64,000 bases of DNA from Brevibacterium sp. RIT 803 (GTDB lineage Bacteria > Actinomycetota > Actinomycetes > Actinomycetales > Brevibacteriaceae). A program made the translations under genes and the position numbers. Location of the stretch: the NCBI RefSeq assembly GCF_016892625.1, contig NZ_JAFEMW010000003.1, forward strand, positions 248,001-312,000. The letters are read 5' to 3'. Under the pieces are notes generated by a model. That model worked only from the letters and a program-made list of their open reading frames with translations, was not told the origin of the DNA and made no database searches. Numbering within the stretch: position 1 is the first letter of the stretch; each line of letters begins with the position of its first letter. This document shows, piece after piece, positions 25,800 to 34,201 of the stretch.

Positions 25800-25839
25800 C
25801 GAGCGCGGCCACCGGCATAGTGCACGGTGACCGCGCTCG
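25800..25839 (-). terminator. Hairpin after the demethylase gene
   Basis: 15-base arms CGAGCGCGGCCACCG (25800-25814) and 25825-25839 pair at 14 positions around a ten-base loop GCATAGTGCA, 60 bp past the stop. It shares GAGCGCGGCCA and CATAGTGC with the sequence at the other hairpin (25461-25481). Confidence 0.6.
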
Positions 25840-25898
25840 GATCAGGGGAGCGGGACTCAGAGGCAGAGACCTCCCACTATCCGGTCACTCGCCGCCGA

Positions 25899-27203
25899 TC
25901 AGACGGCGGCGTCGAGGCCGTTCATCTTCAGGCGTTCACGCTGGTTGGGGTTGACGCTTGGTCGGAACGGCATCTCCACCACCTCGGCGCGGACGGGCTC
26001 TCCCGGTGTGTCGGCGAAGGGCTCGGGCAGATGCACCCAGTATTCGGTACCCAGCTCACTGGCGTCGACCGGCACATGGGCCATTGCGATATTGGCTTCG
26101 AGCTCCGGCGAATACCACGGTGAGGTCACGTAGCCGACAGCCTCGCCTCCAGCGGTGGCGCTGACCAGCCAGAAGTCGGGGGCGTAGTCCGTGATCGGAT
26201 TGCCGCCGACCAACAGCCCCACGAGCTGAGTCCGAAATGGTGGGGTTCCGGCTGCGATCTGCTCACGAACAGCTTCGAGCTTCGCCTTGCCGATATAGTC
26301 GGCCTCCTTCTTCCGCGGCACCTGATAGGCGAGGTTGACCTGGAACGGGTAGGTCTCGAAGTCCATGTCCTGACCCCACGAGAGGATGCCTGCGGCGATC
26401 CGGCGGTGATGGCTGGGAGCGACGACCTTGAGGTTGTAGGGAACGCCGGCTGCGAGCACCGCGTTCCACATGTCCTCGGCATACTTCGTCGAGTCCTTGA
26501 GGTAGATCTCGTAGCCCTTCTCCCCCGTGAACCCGGTCTGGGAGATGATGACATCGTGCCCGCCGACCTGGGCCTCCATGAGCCCGTAGCTGGGCAGCGT
26601 ACGTCCTTCCTCACCGACGAGGTCGGCGATGACGTCGACGGACTTGGGTCCCTGGACCTGCACAGGCGAAACGTCGATCTCGGCAATGGTGACGTCGAAC
26701 CTGCTGCCGACATTGACACCCTGCAGCCAGAGCATGAGATCGGTGTCGGAGAGGCTGAACCAGAATTCGTCGATCGCCACCCGCAGCAGGATCGGGTCGT
26801 TGAGGATGCCTCCGGCCTCATTGCACAGGATCACATAGCGAGCGCGCATGACGGGGATCTTGGTCGCGTCACGGGTGATGACATAGTTCACGAACGCCTC
26901 GGCGTCGGGACCCTTGACCTGGATCTGGCGTTCAACGGCGACGTTCCACAAGGTCACGTCGTTGACGAGGGACTGATACTCGACCATCATCCCGCCGTCT
27001 TCTCGGGGCACATAGCCGCGCGGGTGGTACATCCGGTTGTAGATCGAGGCCCGCCAGCAGCCTTCCTGCATGGACAGCTCCCAGTACGGAGACTTCCGCA
27101 CTCGGGTGTCGATGAGCATCTCGACCGGTGTGGGGCCTGATTGGCGTAGGTTGATTGGGACTTGTCTGTCGCTTTGGTCCACTGATGGAACGTTGTTGTC
27201 CAT
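25899..27203 (-). CDS. GcvT-family tetrahydrofolate-dependent demethylase, DmdA-like
   Basis: 434 residues from the ATG at 27203, preceded by AGGGAA. The fold is GCV_T plus GCV_T C-terminal: TLWNVAVERQIQVKGPDAE (N-terminal folate domain), VQVQGPKSVDVIADLVGEE, QTGFTGEKGYEIYLKDS, then ILSWGQDMDFETYPFQVNLAY and a barrel ending PWYSPELEANIAMAHVP. This pattern recalls DMSP demethylase DmdA and the LigM O-demethylases more than glycine-cleavage T protein; no gcvP or gcvH is nearby. It should move a methyl group to tetrahydrofolate, giving 5-methyl-THF. The divergent MetF-like gene would reoxidise that product. Methyl donor could be an onium compound or methoxy aromatic; undecided. Confidence 0.78.
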   Translation of the reverse strand: MDNNVPSVDQSDRQVPINLRQSGPTPVEMLIDTRVRKSPYWELSMQEGCWRASIYNRMYHPRGYVPREDGGMMVEYQSLVNDVTLWNVAVERQIQVKGPDAEAFVNYVITRDATKIPVMRARYVILCNEAGGILNDPILLRVAIDEFWFSLSDTDLMLWLQGVNVGSRFDVTIAEIDVSPVQVQGPKSVDVIADLVGEEGRTLPSYGLMEAQVGGHDVIISQTGFTGEKGYEIYLKDSTKYAEDMWNAVLAAGVPYNLKVVAPSHHRRIAAGILSWGQDMDFETYPFQVNLAYQVPRKKEADYIGKAKLEAVREQIAAGTPPFRTQLVGLLVGGNPITDYAPDFWLVSATAGGEAVGYVTSPWYSPELEANIAMAHVPVDASELGTEYWVHLPEPFADTPGEPVRAEVVEMPFRPSVNPNQRERLKMNGLDAAV

Positions 27204-27223
27204 GATGTTCCCTGCCTCAAACA

Positions 27224-27240
27224 GTTCTATAATATGGAAC
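27224..27240. promoter_or_regulatory. Palindromic operator 1 of the demethylase/MetF divergent promoter
   Basis: GTTCTATAATATGGAAC; read on the minus strand GTTCCATATTATAGAAC. It is 21 bp upstream of the demethylase ATG. Near-identical sites lie before the flavoprotein operon and, with a shorter centre, before the racemase. Style GTTC...GAAC is common for IclR-family proteins, and two are encoded nearby. Confidence 0.65.
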
Positions 27241-27246
27241 TGGATT

Positions 27247-27259
27247 CCCATATTATGGG
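27247..27259. promoter_or_regulatory. Palindromic operator 2 of the demethylase/MetF divergent promoter
   Basis: CCCATATTATGGG, an inverted repeat with the same CATATTA core as operator 1. The two centres are 21 bp apart, two helical turns, so proteins on both would sit on the same DNA face. Confidence 0.5.
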
Positions 27260-27359
27260 TACAATTAGTGTAGGATCGAAGTATCGGCGGACGCAAGGGT
27301 TTCCGAAGTAAATCATCATCCGTCGACCACTTCCCAGGAGCCTCTCAAGGGAGCCGAGG

Positions 27360-28220
27360 ATGTCACACGAAGTTCTGGCCTCACTGCTGAAGTCCGCGCG
27401 GTACGAAATCCTCCCCACTGCGGGCGTGGTCGACCGTGTCCACGAATATGTCGTGCCCGGCCGCGTGATCACCGTGACCGCCTCGACCGGACTGACTCTT
27501 GAGGCGACTCTGTCCACGGCAGAGCAGCTGCAGGCGCTCGGATTCCATGCGGTGCCCCACATCGCGGCACGAATGGTCCAAGGCAGAACCGAACTCGAGG
27601 AGATCGTCGACCGGCTGACGCAGGCCGGCATCGATCGGATCTTCGTCCCGGCCGGCGACGCCACCCCGCCTGCGGGTGGCTATGCGGGAGCACTCGACCT
27701 CATCATCGACCTCGCAAGCATGGCGGCACCGATCCAGCACCTCGGCGTCAGCGCCTATCCGGAGACCCATCCGCTCATCCCCGACGATGTCACCGTCCAA
27801 GCGATGTGGGACAAACGCGACTACGCCACTCACCTCGTGTCGAACCTGTGCTTCGACCCTGGAACCCTCTCCACCTGGCTGGCCAGGGTACGAGCGCGCG
27901 GCATCGATCTGCCACTCATCCTCGGCATTGCGGGCAAGGTGGAATTGGCGAAGCTGGCGCGAGTCGCTTCAAAGATCGGGGTCGGCGAATCGACACGGTT
28001 CCTGCGCAAGAACACCGTCACGTTCACCAAGATGGCCAAACCCGGCGGCTATAACCCCCGGAAGTTCCTGAACAAGCTCGCCCCCGTCCTGGACAACCCG
28101 ACCATGGGCGTGGCCGGCCTCCATATCTATACCTTCAACCAGATCAAGGACACAGAGACCTGGCGGCGCAGGCAGCTTGCTGCTCTCGGTCACAACGACG
28201 AGGTCCCAAGCACATCCTGA
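27360..28220 (+). CDS. Methylenetetrahydrofolate reductase-like protein (MetF family)
   Basis: 286 residues. A TIM-barrel FAD enzyme of the MetF family: ITVTASTGLTLEATL at the first strands, FHAVPHIAARM (folate region), VPAGDATPPAGGY, LGVSAYPETHPLIPD and VSNLCFDPGTLSTWL. It is more divergent than housekeeping MetF. Being head-to-head with the DmdA-like gene, it most likely runs in the oxidative direction, turning 5-methyl-THF into 5,10-methylene-THF, as proposed for MetF partners of DMSP and vanillate demethylases. GGGAG precedes the ATG. The stop is followed by 145 bp before the next gene, so it may be monocistronic. Confidence 0.82.
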   Translation: MSHEVLASLLKSARYEILPTAGVVDRVHEYVVPGRVITVTASTGLTLEATLSTAEQLQALGFHAVPHIAARMVQGRTELEEIVDRLTQAGIDRIFVPAGDATPPAGGYAGALDLIIDLASMAAPIQHLGVSAYPETHPLIPDDVTVQAMWDKRDYATHLVSNLCFDPGTLSTWLARVRARGIDLPLILGIAGKVELAKLARVASKIGVGESTRFLRKNTVTFTKMAKPGGYNPRKFLNKLAPVLDNPTMGVAGLHIYTFNQIKDTETWRRRQLAALGHNDEVPSTS

Positions 28221-28252
28221 GGAAGCAGGCGTGCCTGATCGACAACAGATTC

Positions 28253-28288
28253 GTGTGACCATGTCACACTTCAAGGCCGCCATCCGAC
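28253..28288 (+). promoter_or_regulatory. ECF41-type promoter with overlapping palindrome
   Basis: TGTCACA at 28262-28268, a 16-base spacer and CGAC at 28285-28288. The published ECF41 target is TGTCACA-N16/17-CGTC, so only one base differs. GTGTGAC-CAT-GTCACAC (28253-28269) is a perfect palindrome that includes the -35 element. The promoter lies about 80 bp before the carboxymuconolactone decarboxylase gene, exactly where ECF41 promoters occur. Confidence 0.7.
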
Positions 28289-28365
28289 GAAGTTGGTGAC
28301 AGGCGAAATACGACTGTCGCAGCGTTCCCACCGGAACCTGCCGTTCCCGTCAGAAAAGGACACTC

Positions 28366-28866
28366 ATGGCTCGCATCAGCCTCGACCACGTCAGCAAGAA
28401 GGGCTACTCCCACGTCGCTCGGCTCGACACCTACTGCCGCACCGCACTCGGCGATGAACTCTACGATCTCATCAAGCTCCGCGCCTCAATCGTCAACGGC
28501 TGCGGCTTCTGCGTCGACATGCACTCCACCGACCTGGAACGGCTCGGCGTCCCGTCCCGAAAGCTCTTCGCTGTTTCCGCCTGGCAGCACGCAGGTGCCC
28601 TGTTCGATGAGAGTGAGCGCAGTGTCTTCGCCTTCACGGATGCGGTGACGAAGCTCGGCCCGGAGACCGTGACGGACGATATCTGGGATGAGGCGGCCAA
28701 GCACTTCAATGCCGAGCAGCTCGGCGATCTGCTCCTGGTCATCTCCACGATCAACATCTGGAATCGCCTGGCGATCGCCACCGAGACCACTCCACCGGTC
28801 GGCGACGAAGCTGCAGCGCCCGCCGAGGAGACCGTCGCCTCGGGCGCGGAATCATCGGCCGACTGA
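28366..28866 (+). CDS. Carboxymuconolactone decarboxylase/AhpD-family protein (ECF41 partner)
   Basis: 166 residues. The CMD/AhpD core carries a redox CxxC at Cys46/Cys49 in NGCGFCVDMHS with His53, the peroxidase-type relay of AhpD-like proteins. An Ala/Glu-rich tail follows residue 145. It is immediately upstream of an ECF41 sigma factor gene (14 bp), the well-known ECF41-COE association, and is preceded by the matching promoter. Likely role: thiol or peroxide chemistry under ECF41 control; natural substrate unknown for this group. Confidence 0.85.
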   Translation: MARISLDHVSKKGYSHVARLDTYCRTALGDELYDLIKLRASIVNGCGFCVDMHSTDLERLGVPSRKLFAVSAWQHAGALFDESERSVFAFTDAVTKLGPETVTDDIWDEAAKHFNAEQLGDLLLVISTINIWNRLAIATETTPPVGDEAAAPAEETVASGAESSAD

Positions 28867-28880
28867 TCTACATTGGGAAG

Positions 28881-29786
28881 GTGGACGAGATCGAGCTGGG
28901 CATCGCTGAGGACACAGACGCCGTCACCGAGGCGACCCGAGCCTGGGACGCTGAGAAGGGTCGTCTGTTCGGAATCGCCTACCGCATCCTCGGCGATGCC
29001 GGCCATGCTGAAGATGTGGTCTCAGAAGTCGGCATTGCCGCAGTCGTCCACGAGCGCAAGACCGACGAGGCCATTGCTTCGTGGCCGGCCTGGCTGACAA
29101 CAGTGAGCGTCCGACGTGCGATCGACCGCTCCCGGCAGCTCTCACACATCAAGGAGGACTATCCCGGCCCGTGGCTGCCGGAGCCGGTCGCGACCGATCA
29201 GCTGCCTGAGGACGCCGTCGCGAACCGGGAGCTGCTGTCGCTGACGCTTCTCCACCTTGCCGAGCAGCTGAGCCCAGAGGCTCGAGCGGCCTTCGTCCTG
29301 ACTCGGGCATTCGATATGAGCACCGAGGAGGTCGCCCGGATTCTCTCGAAGAAGCCGGCCGCTGTGCGGCAGATGGTCTCACGTGCGGCACGCCGTCTCG
29401 ACGTCGACCAGCCGGTGACTCGTGCAGCGGACAGGACGGTGCTGACTCGTCTCATCGACGCCATCCACAGTGGGGATCCGTCCACCGCGCTTTCGCTGCT
29501 GCTGGCCGAGGATGGCGTGTTCTGGGCCGATGGAGGAGGAAAGGTAACCTCCGCGCTCAATCCGATCTTCGGTGCCGAACGGATCACCCGGTTCTTCAGC
29601 TCCGTCATCACACCCGGTGACCCGAGCGGTCTGGACTTCAAGGGGATCGTCGACCTCAACGGCGGAGTGGTCGTCGCTGTGGTTCGTGCCGGTCACGACC
29701 ATGTCCTTGAGGTGCAGGTCGATGCCGCCGACCGCATCTGCAGCCTGCGCTTGGTGAGCAATCCGGACAAACTGGGTCGGATCTGA
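28881..29786 (+). CDS. ECF41-group RNA polymerase sigma factor with SnoaL-like C-terminal domain
   Basis: 301 residues, GTG start. Sigma region 2 lies at about 21-90 (LFGIAYRILGDAGHAEDVVSE) and region 4 at about 115-172 (LSPEARAAFVLTRAFDMSTEEVARIL). A C-terminal domain of about 120 residues replaces an anti-sigma factor. The ECF41 hallmarks are both present: YPGPWLPEPV (94-103) in the linker and DGGGK (217-221) in the C-terminal domain, which together tune activity. It probably directs transcription of the preceding AhpD-like gene and of itself. It lies inside the C1 locus, but no motif ties it to demethylation. Confidence 0.9.
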   Translation: MDEIELGIAEDTDAVTEATRAWDAEKGRLFGIAYRILGDAGHAEDVVSEVGIAAVVHERKTDEAIASWPAWLTTVSVRRAIDRSRQLSHIKEDYPGPWLPEPVATDQLPEDAVANRELLSLTLLHLAEQLSPEARAAFVLTRAFDMSTEEVARILSKKPAAVRQMVSRAARRLDVDQPVTRAADRTVLTRLIDAIHSGDPSTALSLLLAEDGVFWADGGGKVTSALNPIFGAERITRFFSSVITPGDPSGLDFKGIVDLNGGVVVAVVRAGHDHVLEVQVDAADRICSLRLVSNPDKLGRI

Positions 29787-29895
29787 ATTCGCAGGAGAAC
29801 GTCTCATTCCTCACCGGGTTGAGGCGCACCATAACCTCAGAGAGGCATGCTGCCGGACATCGCGAGAATGTCGACGACACGAGCCGCGAACGTGC

Positions 29896-30645
29896 CTACC
29901 GGTGGGTGACCTTGCGCTTGAGACTGCGGGAGAGCAGACCTGCCTCGTCGACGAGGAGTTTGCCGACGGTCTCGTGGTGGTCAGCGATGCGCATGGTCGG
30001 GCCCGAGATGCCAACGGCTGCGACGACGCTGCCGTCAACGCCGTACACGGGAGCGGCCAGGGCATCGAGCCCCTCCTCGAATTCCTCGTGCACGAGCGCA
30101 TACCCGCGTTCGCGCACCTCGGCGAGGTTGTCCATGAGTTCCTTCCGGGACCCCAGGGTGTACGGGGTGCGCCGTTCCAGCCGGCCGGAGGGGACCGGGA
30201 TGATGTCGAAGGCGTACATGATCTTGCCCAGCGCCGAACAGTGCGCCGGCACCTCCACGTCGACCCAGTTGGTGGCGCCGAGGACGAAGGTCGAATCGAC
30301 CTGCGCGACCTGCACGACGCCTGTGGAGCTCGGGACAGCGAGGTTGACCGTCTCCCCGGTCTCCTCACTCAGCCGCTGCAGCGTGGGATCGGCCGCCGTG
30401 ACCAGCGTTTCGACCCGATCGAAGCGAGAAGCGTAGGTCGCGAACAGAGAACCTCCGCGATAGAGCCCCTCGCCGTCACGTTCGACCAGCCCGTTGCGTT
30501 CGAGGGCGGAGAGCAGGCGTGAGACCGTCGAGCGAGCCAGCTCCGTCGACTCCACCACCTCGGTGTAGGAGATCGGGTCATCCGACTTCACCACCAGCGA
30601 CAATATCTCTGCGGCGCGATCGATCGACTGGGTCCCATTGGTCAT
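29896..30645 (-). CDS. IclR-family transcriptional regulator (first)
   Basis: 249 residues. Winged helix at the N-terminus (SIDRAAEILSLV, ARSTVSRLLSALERNGLVERD), then the IclR effector domain with QRLSEETGETVNLAV, SALGKIMYAF and DALAAPVYGVDGSVVAAVGISGP. The ATG at 30645 has CGGAG nine bases before it; a TTG nine bases further upstream is less likely. Divergent from the second IclR gene, 121 bp apart. One of the two probably binds the GTTCCATATTATAGAAC-type sites in this locus; which one cannot be read. Confidence 0.9.
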   Translation of the reverse strand: MTNGTQSIDRAAEILSLVVKSDDPISYTEVVESTELARSTVSRLLSALERNGLVERDGEGLYRGGSLFATYASRFDRVETLVTAADPTLQRLSEETGETVNLAVPSSTGVVQVAQVDSTFVLGATNWVDVEVPAHCSALGKIMYAFDIIPVPSGRLERRTPYTLGSRKELMDNLAEVRERGYALVHEEFEEGLDALAAPVYGVDGSVVAAVGISGPTMRIADHHETVGKLLVDEAGLLSRSLKRKVTHR

Positions 30646-30766
30646 AGCGCTCAACTCCGTCGGGGAAAGATATGCCGCGGCACCATTGGCACTCCGGCGG
30701 CATTCACCCTACATCACACGTGGTTCACCTCTGTCCGTGTTGTGTCATGTGAGCTACAGTTTCGGG

Positions 30767-31543
30767 ATGGGCAACAGCGAGACGCACTCCGGCTCCGTGC
30801 AGTCGGTTGACCGCGCGGTCACGATCCTCGAGGTCATCGCCCGCACCGGGCTCGCCGGGGTCACCGACATCGCCGCCGAACTCGGCGTGCACAAATCGAC
30901 CGCCTCGCGCATCGTCTCCACGCTCGAGGCCCGCGGCCTCGTCGAACAGGACCAGCATCGCGGCAAATACCGCCTGGGTCTTGGCATCCTTCGCCTCGCA
31001 GGGGCCACCACAGCACGCCTCGACATCGTCCAGGAAGCCCGCCCCATCGCCAAGCGCCTAGCCGAGCAGACCGGTGAGACGATCAACGTCGCCGTCCTCT
31101 CTGACGGCGCGGCCCTCTACCTCGACCAGGTATCGGGCAACGCCTCTGTCCAGAGCCACAACTGGGTCGGCCAACGCATCCCCCTGCACGCAACCTCGAA
31201 CGGCAAGGTCCTCCTATCGGGCCTGAGCGAGGCAGGCATCCGCACCGCGCTCGAAACGAAGCTGCCGACCTACACCCCGCACACGGTGACCTCGATCCCC
31301 CACCTGCTCACCGAAGTCGCCGAGGTTGTCGCCGCCGGGCACTCGATCGTCATCGACGAGCTCGAGGTCGGCCTCACCGCCGTGTCTGCACCCGTCCGCA
31401 ACGCCCACGACGATGTCATCGCCTCGATCTCGGTCTCGGGCCCGGGCTTCCGATTCACCAACACAAAGGTCGATGCCGCCAAGGACCTGCTGGTGGCTGC
31501 GGCCGCCGACATCTCGGCACGGTTCGGCTGGCGCGAGCACTGA
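30767..31543 (+). CDS. IclR-family transcriptional regulator (second)
   Basis: 258 residues from the ATG at 30767. SVQSVDRAVTILEVIARTG begins the winged helix, with HKSTASRIVSTLEARGLVEQ as the recognition part. The effector domain shows RLAEQTGETINVAVLS, LHATSNGKVLL and LTAVSAPVRNAHDDVIASISVSGP. It is the gene directly before the flavoprotein/ETF operon, 140 bp away, and is therefore the more likely regulator of that operon. The frame is open upstream but crosses the divergent promoter region, so it is not used. Confidence 0.9.
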   Translation: MGNSETHSGSVQSVDRAVTILEVIARTGLAGVTDIAAELGVHKSTASRIVSTLEARGLVEQDQHRGKYRLGLGILRLAGATTARLDIVQEARPIAKRLAEQTGETINVAVLSDGAALYLDQVSGNASVQSHNWVGQRIPLHATSNGKVLLSGLSEAGIRTALETKLPTYTPHTVTSIPHLLTEVAEVVAAGHSIVIDELEVGLTAVSAPVRNAHDDVIASISVSGPGFRFTNTKVDAAKDLLVAAAADISARFGWREH

Positions 31544-31565
31544 GGAACGCTCGCTGCACAAACCC

Positions 31566-31594
31566 TTGACACACCTCGGCGGGCGGAGGACGAT
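31566..31594 (+). promoter_or_regulatory. Candidate promoter of the flavoprotein-ETF operon
   Basis: TTGACA (31566-31571), 17 bases, then GACGAT (31589-31594). The -10 is poor by sigma-70 standards, but the same -35/spacer/-10 arrangement recurs before the NCS2 permease. The palindromic operator lies 30 bp downstream of the -10, suitable for blocking elongation or initiation. Confidence 0.4.
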
Positions 31595-31624
31595 CGAAAC
31601 ACCCAGTTTCACATAGTGCGTCAC

Positions 31625-31641
31625 GTTGCATATTACGCAAC
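31625..31641. promoter_or_regulatory. Palindromic operator before the flavoprotein-ETF operon
   Basis: GTTGCATATTACGCAAC, 44 bp before the flavoprotein ATG. It equals the demethylase operator GTTCCATATTATAGAAC at 13 of 17 positions, and the differing bases are changed in pairs so that the symmetry is kept. Confidence 0.65.
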
Positions 31642-31684
31642 ATGTGCCGTTGAAGGCGAAGATGCCTTCGGAGAGGAGCCTCCT

Positions 31685-34198
31685 ATGGCTTCCATTCCCA
31701 CCCAGGCCAGTGTCGTTGTCGTCGGTGCAGGCATCGTCGGCAACAGCCTCGTCCACCATCTGGCCGAGCTCGGCTGGAGAGACATCGTCCAGGTCGACAA
31801 GGGCCCGCTGCCCAATCCGGGCGGCTCGACCGGACACGCCTCGAACTTCATCTTCCCGGTCGACCATTCCCGCGAGATCACGGACCTCACCCTCGACAGC
31901 GTGCGCCAGTACAAGGAACTCGGCGTCTTCACGCAGTCCGGCGGCTTCGAAGTCGCCCGCACCCAGGAGCGCATGCAGGAGCTGAGACGACGGATGGCCT
32001 CGGCGAAGGCCTGGGGCATCGAGTCCCACCTGGTCACCCCCGAAGAAGTCGTCGAGAAGGTGCCCTTCCTCGACCCCAGTGTCATCGTCGGCGCCTTCTG
32101 GACACCAACTGTCGGCGTCGTCGACTCCGTGGGTGCGGGGACGATGATGCGCGAATCCGCGCAGAACAAGGGCGCGCTCACGGTGTCACCGAACACCGAG
32201 GTGACCGGCATCGACGTCGAGAACGGGGCGATCGCACGCGTCCACACGACCAAAGGGCCGATCGAGACGGAAAAGATCCTCATCGCCTGCGGAGTCTGGA
32301 GTCCGCGCATCGCGGCCATGGCAGGTGCCGCGATCCCGCTGACCCCGGCGGTGCATCAGATGATCAGCGTCGGCCCGGTCCCGCAATTGGCCGAGCAGAC
32401 GGGTGAGATCTCGTTCCCGATCGTGCGCGACATGGACACCTTCTGCTACGAACGCCAACACGGCTCGGACATGGAGATCGGCTCCTACGCTCACCGGGCG
32501 ATTCTTCACGAACCCGACGAGATCCCATCGATCGAGGCCGCGAAGCTCTCCCCCACGGAGATGCCCTTCACCGACGACGACTTCGACCCGCAGCTCGAAC
32601 AGGCCCTCGAGCTCATGCCCGATGTCCTGTCCAACCCCGACGTCGAGATCCGCTACGCGATCAACGGCCTCCTGTCCCTGACTCCCGACGGCGCTCCCAT
32701 CCTCGGTGAATCACCCGAGGTCAAAGGCTTGTGGTCGGCGGCAGCGGTGTGGGTCAAGGAAGGCCCGGGCGTGGGACGAGCGGTGGCCGAATGGATGACG
32801 AACGGATGCCCGGAGGTCGACGTGCAGGGCGCCGACATCGCCCGTTTCCACCCGCACCAACGCACTCGCGAACACGTGCGGGCCCGCACCTCGGAAGCCT
32901 TCATCAAGACCTACGGCATCGTCCACCCGGGCGAGCAGTGGAACTCCGACCGCAATGTCCGCCTCTCCCCCATGCACGAGCGCGAGAAGGAACTCGGCGC
33001 AGTATTCTTCGAAGTCGCCGGCTGGGAGCGCCCCCAGTGGTACGCATCGAATGCGCCGCTGCTCGAGGAATTCGGCGAGCGCGTCATGGACCGCACCGCC
33101 GAATGGGACTCGCGCTGGTGGTCGCCGATCATCAATGCCGAACACCTCGCGCTGCGCGAGCGCGCCGGACTCGTCGACCTCTCAAGCTTTGTCATCTTCG
33201 ACGTCTTCGGACCTGCAGCCCTCGATGCCGTCCAGTCCATCGTGCTGGCCCAGATGGACGTGGGCATCGGTCGCGTCGTCTACACCCCGGTCCTCGACGA
33301 GACCGGCGGGTTCCGCTCGGACCTGACCATCATGCGATTGGCCCACGATCGATTCCGGGTCGTCACGGGTGCCGCCCACGGCATGGTCGATGTCAAATGG
33401 TTCGCCGATCGGCTCCCAGGGACAGGTGCCCAGATCACCGACCTCACCTCCTCGTGGACGACGATCGGCCTCTGGGGGCCACGAGCACGCGACATCCTCT
33501 CCCAGGTCACGAACGCGGACGTCTCCCACGAACGCTTCAAGTTCGGCACAGCCCGGACCATCGAAGTCGGCTCTCTGCAGGTCCTGGCCTCCCGGATCTC
33601 CTACGTCGGCGATCTGGGTTGGGAGCTCTACATCCCCATGGAAACCGGACTCAGACTCTGGGACGTCCTCACCGAGGCGGGGACAGAACACGGCCTCGTG
33701 CCCGTGGGACTCGGCGTCTACGGCACGACCGGTCGCATCGAGAAGGGCTATCGCGCCTTCGGTGCCGAACTCGACTCCGACCGCAGTGTCATCGAGGTCG
33801 GCATGGCTCGGCCGAAGGTGAAGTCGCAGGGCTTCGTCGGCCGCGACGCCCACCTGCGCCACCGTGAGGAGGATCCGAAGGCGATCCTGTGCTCGCTCAC
33901 GGTCGATGATCACACGAGCGCCAGCGGCGAGAAGCGCTACATGCTCGGCGGGGAACCCATCCGATCACAAGACGGGCAGCCGCTCATCGACGGGCACGGG
34001 CACCACGCCTTCGTCACCTCGGCGGGGTCGGCCCCGAGCCTGGGCAAGCACGTCCTCATGGCCTTCCTCCCTCCCGCCGAGGCGGTCTTGGGCAACCAGC
34101 TCACCGTCGTCTACATGGAGGAGGCCTACCCGGTGACGGTGGCCTCGATCGACGCCACCCCGCTGTTCGATCCCAGCAACGAGAACATCAGGAGGTAG
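31685..34198 (+). CDS. Dimethylglycine oxidase/dehydrogenase-like flavoprotein with fused GcvT domains
   Basis: 837 residues, nearly the length of Arthrobacter dimethylglycine oxidase (about 830), which it resembles throughout. The FAD domain has VVVVGAGIVGNS and GGSTGHAS, whose His51 should hold FAD covalently. FAO_M follows, then a folate-binding GCV_T region with GMVDVKWF (Asp near 568) and ISYVGDLGWELY (Tyr near 640), matching catalytic Asp and Tyr of the oxidase, and a C-terminal barrel. It should demethylate an N-methylated amine and pass the C1 unit to THF as 5,10-methylene-THF. Unlike the oxidase it is followed by etfBA, implying ETF rather than oxygen as acceptor. AGGAGCC precedes the ATG. 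Confidence 0.85.
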   Translation: MASIPTQASVVVVGAGIVGNSLVHHLAELGWRDIVQVDKGPLPNPGGSTGHASNFIFPVDHSREITDLTLDSVRQYKELGVFTQSGGFEVARTQERMQELRRRMASAKAWGIESHLVTPEEVVEKVPFLDPSVIVGAFWTPTVGVVDSVGAGTMMRESAQNKGALTVSPNTEVTGIDVENGAIARVHTTKGPIETEKILIACGVWSPRIAAMAGAAIPLTPAVHQMISVGPVPQLAEQTGEISFPIVRDMDTFCYERQHGSDMEIGSYAHRAILHEPDEIPSIEAAKLSPTEMPFTDDDFDPQLEQALELMPDVLSNPDVEIRYAINGLLSLTPDGAPILGESPEVKGLWSAAAVWVKEGPGVGRAVAEWMTNGCPEVDVQGADIARFHPHQRTREHVRARTSEAFIKTYGIVHPGEQWNSDRNVRLSPMHEREKELGAVFFEVAGWERPQWYASNAPLLEEFGERVMDRTAEWDSRWWSPIINAEHLALRERAGLVDLSSFVIFDVFGPAALDAVQSIVLAQMDVGIGRVVYTPVLDETGGFRSDLTIMRLAHDRFRVVTGAAHGMVDVKWFADRLPGTGAQITDLTSSWTTIGLWGPRARDILSQVTNADVSHERFKFGTARTIEVGSLQVLASRISYVGDLGWELYIPMETGLRLWDVLTEAGTEHGLVPVGLGVYGTTGRIEKGYRAFGAELDSDRSVIEVGMARPKVKSQGFVGRDAHLRHREEDPKAILCSLTVDDHTSASGEKRYMLGGEPIRSQDGQPLIDGHGHHAFVTSAGSAPSLGKHVLMAFLPPAEAVLGNQLTVVYMEEAYPVTVASIDATPLFDPSNENIRR

Positions 34199-34201
34199 AC
34201 G

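Larger units (their letters stand above)
25378..25898. other. Non-coding block between two convergent genes: hairpins and modular repeats
   Basis: 520 bp. It contains an 18-base perfect hairpin at the permease end, a stretch without clear signals (25515-25630), eight modular repeat units (25631-25790), and a 15-base hairpin at the demethylase end. Open frames across the repeats are repetitive, with no ribosome site, and are not believed. Confidence 0.7.

Noticed and set aside
25600..25825. Short frames on both strands through the modular repeats
   Set aside because: Translations are repetitive only because the DNA is; no ribosome site or homology.
27204..27359. Possible riboswitch upstream of the demethylase or MetF-like gene
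   Set aside because: Leaders are too short and the conserved features are palindromic protein sites rather than a folded aptamer.
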